Of a stretch of 64,000 nt of DNA, positions 46,846-57,732 are shown piece after piece (position 1 is the first letter of the stretch; each line of letters starts with the position of its first letter). The translations under genes and the position numbers were made by a program. Location: NCBI GenBank assembly GCA_002105175.1, contig MCGE01000001.1, forward strand, positions 620,001 to 684,000. The letters run 5' to 3'. Origin of the DNA: Absidia repens. Its lineage: Eukaryota; Mucoromycota; Mucoromycetes; Mucorales; Cunninghamellaceae. The notes beneath the pieces were generated by a model. The model saw only the letters and a program-made list of their open reading frames with translations. It did no database searches and was not told the DNA's origin.

Positions 46846-48034
46846 TTATGGTATATCAATAAAAAAAAAAAAAATAGGGAAAGAGAGACAACACCGAATG
46901 TATCTTTTATAAACAAAAAATTTATTGACAAAAAAAAAAGCATTAACTAATCTAAACAACCAATAAAATCCCGACACTTAGGAAGCCAATTCAGTAAGAT
47001 AGTGACACTAACTATTGATAATAATAAGAAAAAAAAAGTCAATAAAGCGATATTCAATTATCAACATTTCTTTAGACGTATTGTCTGATGAAGCATTTGT
47101 TCAATGAAGGTCAGGTTCAGATGTGTCGGTCAAAGTGATTCCGAGTTAGCATAGAAAAATTGATCATCCTTCTTCAATTGAACAAATACCTTTCACCTAA
47201 CATTGCCCATCACCAGATATATTTCTTTCTCTAATTACCTTATTGAATAAACGACCCAAGCTTCTTGTACCATAACAATGGATATGACGCAATATCAAGG
47301 CAAGCCTATAATAGTAAATAGATGGAAATACATGAGTTTACTGGTACGCTTAATTTAAAAATATAGCATTAAATAAATCGTACAATAGATGATTTGATAA
47401 ATAATCAGATAAATTTGTGTTTGGCAAAGCTGCATATTATCGACATAAACGTTTCCGCCTGGGGCGACAGCAGTCATCATAGAAACCAAATCATCCACCG
47501 TAACATATTCGACATTTTTTTTTTGTTGCTTCAGCTTACCTTATTATAGTGACATAGTTCAATGAATATGGATGTAGAAATACAAACAGGAAGAAAAGAA
47601 AACAAAGTAGACTGAACAGGCTGACCTTTTTATAAACCCTCGTCGTCAGAAGAAATTTTTTCTACTGTAGCAGTCGCCCTAGATAAGCCCCAAATTTTCA
47701 GACACCGCTCTAAATGAAAAATTTCAAAGAGGAATTGCCCTGAAAAATCTATCCAATCATCATCACCGTGTAAAGTGCCCGCCAAAGCAGTCAGTCATCC
47801 ATTGCCTATTGCTCCTGCCTCAAGATTATCCAAATAGATACTTGAAAAAAACACTGTTGTAAAATAGTCAAGTCAAGTCAACGATATACTATTTCTCCAA
47901 AGTAAAACGTGGTTTTTTATTGAAAGTAGGTAAATCAAATAAACAAAAGAAAAACAAAGTCTAAACATATATATCTAAACTAATAACTGTAAACTATAAA
48001 TGTAAACTATAAAAACTGAACACAGATAAACAAG
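46846..48034. other. Intergenic region with a possible Sus1/ENY2-like relic
   Basis: No intact gene is found. The minus strand at 47406-47522 encodes a short stretch resembling Sus1/ENY2 (listed separately). The right-hand 150 bp is the 3' flank of the GNAT gene, with TTTATTGAAAG near 47919 and several TAAACTA units. The rest is AT-rich. Confidence 0.5.
47406..47522 (-). pseudogene. Possible Sus1/ENY2-like gene fragment
   Basis: In one minus-strand frame this reads KKNVEYVTVDDLVSMMTAVA, then PGGNVYVDNM, before running into AT-rich sequence and a stop. The VTVDDLV core followed by a Gly-containing loop and a V-x-DN-like segment resembles the C-terminal half of the SAGA/TREX-2 subunit ENY2 (Sus1). 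A TATA-like TTATAAAAA lies upstream on the same strand (about 47627). I could not assemble the N-terminal helices, so this is either decayed or a chance resemblance. Confidence 0.25.
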
Positions 48035-49048
48035 CTATCCTACAGTCAATGATGCGATACTATATAACCCCGAAGGGTCGGTACTAGGATGGACACCTTT
48101 GAAAAACATTCTTTCCCTGGTTGATACCCATTCAAAACCCAAGCCTTGATATAAATCCATACACGCCTGATTGGTAGCACAGCCATTTCCGTTGATCACC
48201 ATACGATGGTCCTTCGGTAAAAGCCATGTTGAAGAGTCCGATGCCGAATCGATGATCCATTGTGCCATATGCCGAAGCAACGCCTCAGCCACATGTAAAT
48301 CACCAGAGATAAGAGTGATGACAAATCCTTTCACGGCGGGACGAATGGTTGCAAAGTGAGCCACGCCGCCATCAGCATTTAACACCTTGACGGCATATCT
48401 ACCATAATCTCTTGCTTTGTATCCTGCTACAGCTGTTGTATGAAGTCGCATCCAGTGTGTCCAAAATTCCGGTCGATAATACCCACTGTGTTGCTGATCC
48501 AGTAATGCGAGCTGTTCCAACGCTTGATGATCATCACCGCCATCATCCTGCCAGTCCAGTATGTTCACATCGGTATAATTATCCCCTTTGAGTTTGTTTA
48601 ACACATCACGCACAATGTCACCACGGTATGTCTTGCCGGTCCATCCGCCTGTCAATTCAAATCCCACCCGCTCATAGGATTTTACTTTTTCAAGCTTGGC
48701 ATCTAGTCCTATGTAACGCGTGCCTTCCAGGTAATCCATCGCATGTTGAAAGATCCGTCGTCCATACCCCGCACCTCGATACTGTTCCGCCACAATGAAA
48801 CATCCAATCCAAGCCAGATCCTTCGTGTGCTTGAGCGCCAAGACCATACCAACCACCGTTTCTTGTCCATCGTCCTTGTTAGTGATTGTGGCAAGCATGA
48901 ACCCATCCGGGTCGCATGGATAGAAGGCATGACGAATTTCAGCATCGTCTGTCGAATGATTCCAACCTTCTTGCACGGGCCATTTCAAAAAGTAGTAGCT
49001 TGCTTCGTCCACATCCTTGCAAGGGCGAATAGTAAAAGTAGGATCCAT
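48035..49048 (-). CDS. GNAT-family N-acetyltransferase (two-domain, YitH-like)
   Basis: One frame of 337 residues without introns. The N-terminal half is a GNAT domain: IRPCKDVDEASYYF, VVGMVLALKHTKDLAWIGCF, then IVAEQYRGAGYGRRIFQHAM with the R/Q-x-x-G-x-G acetyl-CoA pyrophosphate loop (RGAGYG), and KSYERVGFE. The C-terminal half (AVKVLNADGGVAHFATIRPA, DLYQGLGFEWVSTRERMFF) resembles the second acetyltransferase-like domain of bacterial YitH-type proteins. The substrate is unknown. Lack of introns and a denser coding composition than its neighbours hint at relatively recent acquisition, perhaps from bacteria; this is inference. Confidence 0.88.
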   Translation of the reverse strand: MDPTFTIRPCKDVDEASYYFLKWPVQEGWNHSTDDAEIRHAFYPCDPDGFMLATITNKDDGQETVVGMVLALKHTKDLAWIGCFIVAEQYRGAGYGRRIFQHAMDYLEGTRYIGLDAKLEKVKSYERVGFELTGGWTGKTYRGDIVRDVLNKLKGDNYTDVNILDWQDDGGDDHQALEQLALLDQQHSGYYRPEFWTHWMRLHTTAVAGYKARDYGRYAVKVLNADGGVAHFATIRPAVKGFVITLISGDLHVAEALLRHMAQWIIDSASDSSTWLLPKDHRMVINGNGCATNQACMDLYQGLGFEWVSTRERMFFKGVHPSTDPSGLYSIASLTVG

Positions 49049-49478
49049 GAGAGAGAGAGAGAGAAGAGAGAGAGTAACAAATAAAATAAAGAAAAGGGAA
49101 AAGAAGGAAAGAGAGAAAGAGACAGAGTATAAATAATAAGCAAAGCCTTATCCAAGTCCAGCCAGCCATTGGTGGTGTCACACAAGCAGTCATGCCGCAT
49201 ACATCAAATCGACAAGTAGATGCCATACAAAGTGCACAATAAGAGGTAGCATCAAACTATTCATACAAAAAAAAAATGATATGAGTCCATCCCGTTTCCT
49301 TGTGTAATCCCAGTCCACCATTCAAGCACCAATCATTTACCTTTTGCCATGCTAATTTCATTTAAATATGTCTCGATAGAGATATATGTATGAAATACAC
49401 ACCGAGATTTCGGTCGTCCAAAGCAAATTGTTGACTGGGTTCCGAGGTATCGGCCAAGCATGTTTCACATGATCCAAC

Positions 49479-49506
49479 CACACACACACACACACACACA
49501 CACACA
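49479..49506. repeat. CA microsatellite
   Basis: Fourteen uninterrupted CA units. On the minus strand it would code for alternating Cys and Val. Confidence 0.95.
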
Positions 49507-50110
49507 GCATTTGCCCATATTTTAAGGTCGCCACAGAAACCAATCAACCAGCCTACTAACCAAATAGAAAAAAAAAAAAAGGAATGTGAGTTGATGTTGT
49601 GTTTCCTTGTAAAGAATTCAGTTCTGTAATTACCCCCAATAAGGACCATTTAATGAAATAGTGTTGGTACAATTCAAAATGGGAAGGAAGAAATATTCCC
49701 ATATGGAACGTTACTGGACAAGGAGATCAGTTTTCCATCAAAACCAACTAGCTAGCAAAAAAAAAAAAAAAAAAAAAAAGGAATTAGTCAAGCTTCCTCA
49801 AAAATACACTTACAGTCCCTCATTTTTTTTTGTAGTGCCTTACCAGCTGAATTTCATCAGCAAATGATCACGGAATATTGGTCTACCGGAAATAATATGC
49901 ACGCAGAATGGTTCTTGACACAGCTCATATGGCAATCATAGCATTTATTGAGTAAAGACACCGAGTTCAAGTTAGGAGCACAGTAAGGAAGAAAAGACGA
50001 TTTTTTTGGAGCGCAGGGTGACATGCCGACATTTCAAACACCGCCAAATTCAGAAGGACATATTTAATGTTCTTTATTTAAAAGATAATAACAATAGTAA
50101 CAGTAATAGT

Positions 50111-50111
50111 A

Positions 50112-50146
<35 letters not shown>

Positions 50147-50158
50147 TAATAATAATAA
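50111..50158. repeat. TAA/AAT microsatellite
   Basis: About sixteen AAT units with one CAA interruption, just beyond the 3' end of the Rab5 gene. Confidence 0.95.
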
Positions 50159-50330
50159 GGGAGGGGGATTAAAGAGATAATATGTTTATTCTATGAAATC
50201 AAGCGGAATGGGAGTATGGGAAGCATATAGACAAAGAGTAAAAGATAATCCGCAATAAGAAGGTGTGTGTGTGTCAAGAACTTCTACATACTAAACTGTG
50301 ATAGATCATGTGGAATGAGAGGATATGTGA

Positions 50331-51854
50331 TCAACCTAAGGAAGAATAAACCACCCCCGTTATTGAAAGAAAAGATCAATAAAGGCATTTAAAATAGAGA
50401 ATATGTTTCGGTTACTTACAAGCACAACCGTTGCTATCTGCCGCTTGGTCCAGATCCACACCATGTCGAATATTCAAACGTCTTCCACCACGAGTTGTAT
50501 CAGCTTGTTGGTCTAGAGGCATACGTTTTGCTACAAGTAAAAAAAACAAAAAAAAAGTAATTAAGAATAAAAAGTGAGCGACGTGGTTTCTTCAATCCCC
50601 GTCTGTTCTTCTTCCTTACCGATCATCGTAAACAAGTCAGTGACGTTTGAGGCAGATTTGGCCGATGTTTCCATAAACAAGAGTCCATTTTCTTCAGCAT
50701 AAGCACGAGCAACCTTAAACAAAAATTCATGAAATTATTATCCCAATCAAACTCATTTTTCCAAATGTCCCATCTCATTCGCTTCACCCAACAACTTACA
50801 TCGGTTTCCACCACCCTACGAGATTCAAGATCTGTTTTGTTACCACAGAGTGCAATGACGATATCAGGTTCAGCTTGACGTTGTAGTTCATCGACCCATG
50901 ATTTGGCTTTATCCAAAGAAGACTAAATATATATATATATATAAAAGGTCAGTAACATAAAAAATGATATCATCCGACACCCCTCTCTCTCTCGTCCCGC
51001 TCGCCTTCCTTCTTATATATACTTACAGCTTGTGTAATGTCATACACCACGACAGCACAGTTTGCTCCTCGATAATACATGGGTGCCAGACTCTATAGAT
51101 GACGATCATGGTACGAATAACGAGGTAAGATCATCTGACAAAATAATATGACAATGATGCCTTTTTTATTTTATGATTACCTTGTATCGTTCTTGACCAG
51201 CGGTATCCCTAAAAAAAAGAAATCATATCGAGCGTCTTAATCATCCTCCATCCAAGGTTGCTGGTGATCGATATATAGATAACATCTAACATTTTTTTTT
51301 TGTACCCTACCAAATTTCAAATTTCACTACGGTGTCGTCGTCCAAAGTGATAGTTTGTGCAAGAAAGGCAGCTAAAATAACCAAAAAAAAAAAAAGAGTT
51401 AGATAGCTGCTGGACAAGGACGGGAAGCGAGCGGGTTTCAGACTGAAGTAAAAAGACAAAAAAAGTGGTGTGTTTTCCTTACCTCCAATAGTGCTTTCCC
51501 TGTATTCATCAAAGTGGTCTTTAACAAATCGCATCACCAAACTATCAAAGTACAAGTTATAAAAAGCGAAAAAAAAAAAACGATAAGTGGGCAATTACAA
51601 ATCATATTTCATCATATATCCGACTTACCTTGATTTGCCAACTGCCGATTCACCTACATGGACCAATAATAAACCACCACCGTGAAAAAAAGAGTGTTAG
51701 TTCCAGTGTGTATACGTATGAAAGCTACGTTTTTCTTGTCAAAAAAAAAAAAAAAACGTAATCTGTCTTTTTCCTTTTTTTACAAGACGGTGGTGGGTTT
51801 ACCTAACAATACCAATTTGAATTGATGTGTTCTACCTTGTGCGTTTCGAGACAT
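50331..51854 (-). CDS. ypt5: Rab5/Ypt5-family small GTPase
   Basis: Early-endosome Rab that drives homotypic fusion and endocytic sorting. About nine short exons join in frame, starting [18 protein letters not shown]. Motifs: [11 protein letters not shown], the switch I STIGAAF (the Ala-Ala-Phe is Rab5-type), [20 protein letters not shown] (a Rab5 hallmark), GNKTDL, and [11 protein letters not shown]. The last intron splits the codon for the final residue: exon end GCTT plus a final mini-exon GT-TGA restores Cys and stop, so the spliced protein ends NGCAC, a CxC prenylation motif. Reading into the intron instead gives NGCACK and a TAA stop. Confidence 0.94.
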
Positions 51855-52182
51855 TGATATATATATATGTATATGTATAAAAGAAAAAATAGGCTATGAT
51901 ATGATACAACAAAGAAAAGAAAAAAAAAATTATAGAAAAAAAGAAGAATAAAAAAAAATAGCAGAGAGGTTTCAAGAAAATTACACCCGCGGCGATTCAA
52001 AATAGTATATCATGCCGGAGGTCACGTTTCTGACAAGTAAGAAAAAGAAGGAAAAACCCCTAGTAAGTGAATAAAAATACAATATCACACAGTTTTTTTT
52101 TTTATTTCCAAAAAAAAAAGTACACACATACACATACACAAATATAATACACAAACTAAGACTAAAAATACGAATTCTAAGA
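51855..52182. other. Short intergenic region Rab5 / arrestin
   Basis: This holds the Rab5 leader (TATATATATG microsatellite at 51855-51875, then A runs) and the 3' flank of the arrestin gene, with TTTTTATTTCC near 52095. No gene is seen. Confidence 0.5.
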
Positions 52183-53698
52183 CTAGGCCAAGAGATATGC
52201 TGGCGGTTTGTCCTTTGGGTCATACGGCGGCAAATCATTGAGATGACAAGGCGGAGGCGGCAGGAATTTTGGTTTGGTATGCATTGTATCGTCGTCCAGG
52301 ACCTCTTGATGGGTAAATGGCACCAAAGCGGCCGGCGGTTTGGTCCCTTGACATAAGGTAGCAATATGGATAGGCAGAATCACGGTTTGCTTTTTCTTCT
52401 TGTGGCCCGTGCCTGATAATTTCGACCCCTGACGCATCTTGACCGACAGAATCACCCTATATTGAATCCTAAATTTCTTGGAATATTCCATGGTGGGATG
52501 AAGTGCCATTGTGATCTGTTTTGCTGCTTTGGACATTGATGATGATGATGAGGAGGAGGAGGAGGAGCCACCATAATCTTCACCGGCAAATACAAGTGGA
52601 AGACGCATGTCCACTGCCACCTCAGGCTGCTGTTGTTGTTGTTGTTGCTGACGCCGACACGGTTGCCATGATCTTTCGGCCCTACTAATCGTGGTGTAAT
52701 CTTCTTGGTAAATGGTGGTGTGGGTCACTTTGATGGAGCGTTGAAGTTTCGCTTGGAGTAGTAGTGTAGGTGGTGTTGCACTTGATTTCATTTTAAGGTT
52801 GTGGGAGGATGTTTCAGTCATGAGCCATCGAATAGGAATATGTGTTGCTTGAGGCAAGGTAAAGGAATAGTGCGATAAAACAACTTGTATATCGTAGGAC
52901 GGTAGTTGCGGTAGTGGTATCTTTTGCCTGATAGAAGGTGAGGGTACCCCTGCTGCGGCGGAAGAGGCATTGGAGGAAGAAGGTCGGTGATTTAGGTTGA
53001 GGATGGGAGGCGTCATGGAGATGATGGGTTTGAAATCGACCGTCAGGTGTTGTGTTTGGAACGGTCGCTCGCCATGAAGTCGTTCGATGGATGCAAATAA
53101 CGTATAACAGCAAGAGACATAAGGGTGATGGAAAGAAGGTGGGTAATTGACCATTGGCATTTCTATCATGTAAGGGAATTCATGATGTCCTGGTTCAAGA
53201 ATCGGTAAAGTGTCCCCTGAGTTTTCATCTTGGTGTAATCCCCATAAGAGTGTTCGTACTGCAAAAAGACGTCCATCCACTAAACGGTGCTGTGATTTGG
53301 TGTGTGTTGCGATTTTTTCTGTTGGGTAAAAATAAAAAAAAAAGTATTAAAAAACCGACAAAGAAGGCTGTGCAATTAAATAAATAAAAAAAAAACGCTT
53401 TTGGTTTACCTTCGCCTTTAAATATCAACTTTAGGTGTAAACACATAAGAGGGTCAGCTAGTTCAACCACCACCTTACCATGGAAAATGGAGCCGGGATG
53501 ACAGGATAATTGACCGTGGGGATTTTGGTGTTCCGAGTCAGCTTTTATGTAAAACCGTTGCGGGGGGCGACGGTATTGTCCACTACCAATAGTTGCATAT
53601 CGTAAAGGGGCGATAGGCGGAGGCGTGGACAGGGGTGGTGCGTCTCGATAATCATGTATTGATAATTGCCGCTCGAGTTCATACCGTGTTGAAGACAT
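52183..53698 (-). CDS. Arrestin-like trafficking adaptor with PPxY motif
   Basis: Two exons, about 465 residues, starting MSSTRYELERQL. The N-lobe has FYIKADSEHQNPHGQLSCHP and GSIFHGKVVVELADPL, then after the intron PYMIEMPMVNYPPSFHHPYV (an arrestin-N hallmark). The C-lobe has QKIPLPQLPSYDIQVVLSHY, VTHTTIYQEDYTTISRA, DMRLPLVFAGEDY, YSKKFRIQYRVILSVKM. Gln and Ser runs interrupt the C-lobe. The tail LNDLPPYDPKDKPPAYLLA has LPPY and PPAY; PPxY recruits Nedd4/Rsp5 ubiquitin ligase in alpha-arrestins. It therefore probably marks plasma-membrane transporters for ubiquitination and endocytosis. Cargo is unknown. Confidence 0.85.
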
Positions 53699-54203
53699 TG
53701 TTGGAGGACGAATACAGAAAAGAAGGAAAGAGAAGAAAAAAATAAATATAAAAAGAAAAGAATGGAAAGTGGAAACGGCGGGGAAAGAAGGGGGTACCCG
53801 ATAATCAATTTTATGCCCCGCACACCATCCTTTTAAAGGAATCAATGATTTTCCTGGCCGAATGGTGACTCACGAATTAAAGTCGGGAATTCTTTCATCT
53901 ATTGAAATGACATCAACATGGAAATAGATGATAGTAATTTCGTAGCCTATATCGATGCAAGATCTAAATATCATTTAAAAAGAAGTTTTCACTAAAGGGG
54001 AAGCGACTGACAGAAGACCTGACAATATTGATTTTCACATCATATAACACAAACACATAAAGATGGTAATAAATGGTGTTGTTTTTTATTTATAGCAGTA
54101 CGGTACATTATATAAAAAAAAAAAACCAGGAAGATCCTAAAACAAATAAAACGAAAAAAAAACTATAACTACATGATAAAAAAAAATACTAATATAATCT
54201 AAG
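53699..54203. other. Intergenic region arrestin / dehydratase
   Basis: This holds the arrestin leader (to about 53850) and AT-rich sequence ending in the dehydratase 3' flank (TTTATTTATAGC near 54086). No gene is seen. Confidence 0.5.
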
Positions 54204-55900
54204 CTACACATCAGTTCCATCTTCGGTAGGGAAGGCCTTCAATGGATGTGCGACCAGAGCACTCGAAATATCACCCCACCATTCATCCGTTCGACTACGG
54301 TACCATTCAACTAAACCAAAAAATAAATAAATAAAGTGAGTAGATTAATTCCAGTAAACATAAAATCCATTTGCATTCCACTTACTCGTTTTCAACAATC
54401 CAGTATCGAAAGCCATCCTTGGTCGCCAGCCCAATTTTTCTAGTTTCGAATAATCCACAGCATATCGTTGATCATTAAAGGCTCTGTCTTGTACAAATTC
54501 TATATGACGAGGGATGTCGGATTCTTTGTGACCGAAAAGCCGAATCAATCGTTTGGCCAGTTCGAGATTGGAGATTTCAAAGGCAGACCCAATATTGTAA
54601 GTTTCACCTACACTGCCTTGATGGAAGATCACATCCAATGCATCGGCCACATCAGCAGCATACAAATACTTTCGAGAATTTTGTCCATCACCATGAATAT
54701 AACTAACATATGTATATAAATATATAGTAAGTACAAATAAAAAGGCATACTTCCCCACAATAAAAAAGACTCACCATTTTCCTCCCCGCAATAAACTGCA
54801 TACAAATTTGGAAGTGATCTTTTCCGGGTATTGGTACGGGCCATAAACGTTATTGGAGCGGGTGATCATAATCGGTAAACCAAACGACATATAGTAGGCT
54901 TTGGAGAGACATTCAGCTGCTGCTTTAGTTGCCGAGTATGGATTAGATGGCGCTAGCATGGTGTCTTCAGCACAATCAGGCTATAGAAATGGTTGTTACA
55001 AAAAAAAAAAAGGGTCAACTCACGAATGCAAATGTGTGTATATAATCAATGACTTACTCTACTAACTACTTCTCCATAAACTTCATCCGTACTGACATGA
55101 ATGAATCGTCGCACCTTATGAGCCTTCGCTGCCTCTAGCATAACGTGAGTTCCCATTACATTGTTTCTAACATAATACCAACAAAAAATCAATAAGGCAT
55201 GATACATTTTCTACTCCTGATCGTAATACCTTTTTATCTCTTACTTTGTAAATTCAAACGAGTCACCAAAAGAATTATCTACATGAGTTTGTGCTGCCAG
55301 ATGAAAAATCACCTCGATCTTCTTTTCTTTGAGTATAAAGGACATAAAGTCGGACGATGTAATATCACCCTGATAAACCATAATAACCAAACCAGTAACA
55401 ATAATAAAAAAGAAGGTTTGTGAGACAACACAATCAACATTGAATATAGTTTGTATTAGTATTACCTTGATGAATGTATAGTTTGGAAATTCCTTGATTG
55501 ATTTCAAATTATGTAAAGAGCCACAGTAGTCAAGTTTGTCAACCACATAGATATGATGTTCCGGATAAAGTACTACCATTTTTCGGACCAAGAAGCTTCC
55601 GCTTTTAACAAATAGAGAACGGTTGTATATGTATACAAGGGAAAAGTTAGTATTTCGTTAGCTATAGGCAGTTTCCTACCCTTCCCCTTTCTCTTACATA
55701 AATCCAGCACCACCAGTAATGAGAATGCTCTTTACATTCTTCAGGTCAGAAGGTAGAGTTTCTATTCGTTGTCCAATATCAATTCTGTCAAAGTCAGTGA
55801 TGGTTTCCTGTAACTGAGCATGTGATTTAGTCTGTGTATAGGGGTCAGTGTCATTGGAAGCGATAGATGAGCCATCAGTGATAGTCGAAGGCGGTATCAT
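54204..55900 (-). CDS. NDP-glucose 4,6-dehydratase (TGDS/RmlB-like)
   Basis: Extended short-chain dehydrogenase that makes 4-keto-6-deoxy sugar nucleotides. About seven exons join to near 410 residues. After about 60 residues of unassigned N-terminal extension (start MIPPSTITDGSS) comes the Rossmann GGAGFIGS motif (split by an intron), VVDKLDYCGSLHNLK, GDITSSDF, FHLAAQTHVDNSF, STDEVYGEV, the catalytic YSATK, ITRSNNVYGPYQYPEK, KCYIHGDGQNSRKYLYAAD, AFNDQRYAVDYSKLEKLGW and a C-terminus VEWYRSRTDEWW. These match dTDP-glucose 4,6-dehydratase and TGDS closely. The true nucleotide sugar and the end product in the fungus are not determined here. Confidence 0.9.
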
Positions 55901-56960
55901 TGATATATTAAAAAGATGATAAAAGAGAAGAAAAAGAAACAGCAAAAGAAAAAAAAAAAAAAAAAAAAAAACCAATAAGGAGAAAGCGAAGAACCTGGGA
56001 ATGAAAACTGATTCAGAACAAAAAAATTCAAACTAACTTCGGCGGTTAAAATTACGTGGTGAGTGAGGCTGCTTCCACGAGGTTGCCCAAATGACCTCCA
56101 TCAGCTTGACTGAACAAGGGGAAAGTCCAACTCGTCAAAAATTTCAGGGACGGCGGGAAAAACAACCGCCCCATCGTCCATATGATCAAAGTCTACCAAA
56201 AATATAAAATAATGATTATTAGGCCTGACTTGCTTCATACCGTGAGGTGATACTATTCCCACCCGCAGATCATTGCAATGCTGCACACACACATACAAAA
56301 GGTTATTGCCAATACCTCGTATTTAAATGCCGCATGCAGCACAATTTTGTAATTCACAAAGTATAGTAACCCCTCTTCGCAGAATTCATGCTACCCAAGC
56401 ATTTCTCCTTTATCCAGTGCGTTGAAAAAAAAAAAAAAAAGGTAACATCAGTCGTGACACCGCTTACACCTTGCATACACCATCTTCCCCACACATGTCA
56501 GCGGTTGGGAAACAGCCTGAGTTTCACCATTGTTGTTTTATTACTGAAATTGATTGATGCATGTTTGCACCGTAGAAAAAAAGGAAGTATATCTGTCCGT
56601 AAAATAGAACCTTGAGCGAACACCATTAGTAGATGATGAAAGAATCAGACGTACAGAGGATATGTACTTTTGTAGCTATTGATTTCCTTCCTTGGGATAC
56701 ACCTATACACCTCGGTGTCAGTTTCATGATAGAGCACCAAGTCTTCAACCATTTAATCCCCCCTCCCTCAATGCAAAATGAACAAAGCACAGAGAATAAA
56801 ATCATGTTCGATCACACAAAGGTATACACAATATATTTTTAATTTTATTCAAGTACAGTAAAATAATAATAACAGGGATGGAAAAGGAATGACAAACAAC
56901 TACTACTAAAGATAAAAAAAAGCGATAATCTATCTATCTACATATACACTAACTATATTG
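55901..56960. other. Intergenic region dehydratase / GatC
   Basis: This holds the dehydratase leader with a poly-A run (55946-55972). The minus strand at 56101-56298 has a 65-codon frame ending DFDHMDDGAVVFPAVPEI..., protein-like but with no recognised family and no partner exons. The last 130 bp is the GatC 3' flank. Nothing else is supported. Confidence 0.45.
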
Positions 56961-57572
56961 CTAGTCTTCCTGATGTTGGCCTTTGACAGCGTAGAAAGGA
57001 GGGAAGGTTTCTTTTGCATTGTCCAATAAAGCTGTTCCTTTCACTTGGTCCGAATCACTGCTATCAATGTCATCACTTCGTAAAGCCATGCCGGTAGCGT
57101 CTTGCCATATATGTGTCATAGGTGCCGTATCGCCGAAATCCTTTTGTTGGATAGATTGAATAAATCGGGTCAGATCGTCCATGTCTTTTGTCAGTTGGGC
57201 GCGATCGTGGGTATCTTTTGGTGGTCGAAGTTGTGCAAGTCGAAACAAGTGATCCAGTTGTTCATCGGACATGGATGTTCCTATTGAAGAAGCCTTGTTG
57301 TTGTTGTTGTCTTTTGTTATGTTGAGTAAACTGTTGACTGACCAGGTGGGTGCCAAAGGCTTTCAACAAAAAGAAGAATAATAACAAAGGAGAAATAGAG
57401 AGAAAACATGTGTGTGAGAGAGAGAGAGACGTGAAGAGGTTGGTTAGTGCAAGTATATTATTTTGATAATCCTCTCTATGAATTCACTTACCAGTCCATC
57501 ACTGTCGACTTTACATTTAGAAAGACGCCTCGAAGTAGACGCAAAAAAGCGTTTGGCATAAAATGAAGACAT
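56961..57572 (-). CDS. gatC: Mitochondrial Glu-tRNA(Gln) amidotransferase subunit C (GatC)
   Basis: Small subunit of the GatCAB transamidosome that turns misacylated Glu-tRNA(Gln) into Gln-tRNA(Gln) in mitochondria. Two exons give about 160 residues. Exon 1 encodes a basic presequence (MSSFYAKRFFASTSRRLSK), ending VDSDGL; exon 2 begins PLAPTWSVNSLL. The core EQLDHLFRLAQLRPP, TKDMDDLTRFIQSI, and the C-terminal PMTHIW ... LRSDD match GatC. Its start is 160 bp from the divergent metaxin start. Confidence 0.85.
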
Positions 57573-57732
57573 GTAGGAAAAAAAAAAAAAAGGGAAAGAG
57601 CAAAAAGCAAAAAGATTGGTTCACCAAGGGTTTAGGGGTTGTCAATCTGAGATAGAATTTTTTGTTTTTTGCCAAAAAAAAAAAAAAAAAAGGACTCTTT
57701 ACCTATTTTTCTTTTCTCCACCTTCAACAACA
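57573..57732. promoter_or_regulatory. Bidirectional promoter GatC / metaxin
   Basis: Only 160 bp separate the two divergent start codons, so the promoters and both leaders overlap. It contains two A runs (57579-57591, 57673-57690) and a pyrimidine tract before the metaxin start. Both products are mitochondrial, which would fit joint control, but no specific site is recognised. Confidence 0.55.

Larger units (their letters stand above)
49049..50330. other. Intergenic region with CA and TAA microsatellites
   Basis: No gene is securely found. On the minus strand, 49362-49649 has protein-like stretches (VGWLIGFCGDLKIWANA) interrupted by the CA repeat, and 49226-49140 has a Cys-containing stretch, MASTCRFDVCGMTACV. 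These could be exons of one small gene, but no consistent splicing was found. A poly-A run lies at 49757-49779. Confidence 0.45.

Noticed and set aside
49362..49649. 95-codon minus-strand frame with membrane-like stretch
   Set aside because: It contains the CA microsatellite as Cys-Val repeats, and no consistent exon structure or family was found.
56101..56298. 65-codon minus-strand frame ending in an acidic stretch
   Set aside because: Protein-like composition but no family, no start context and no adjoining exons; left as an unassigned note.
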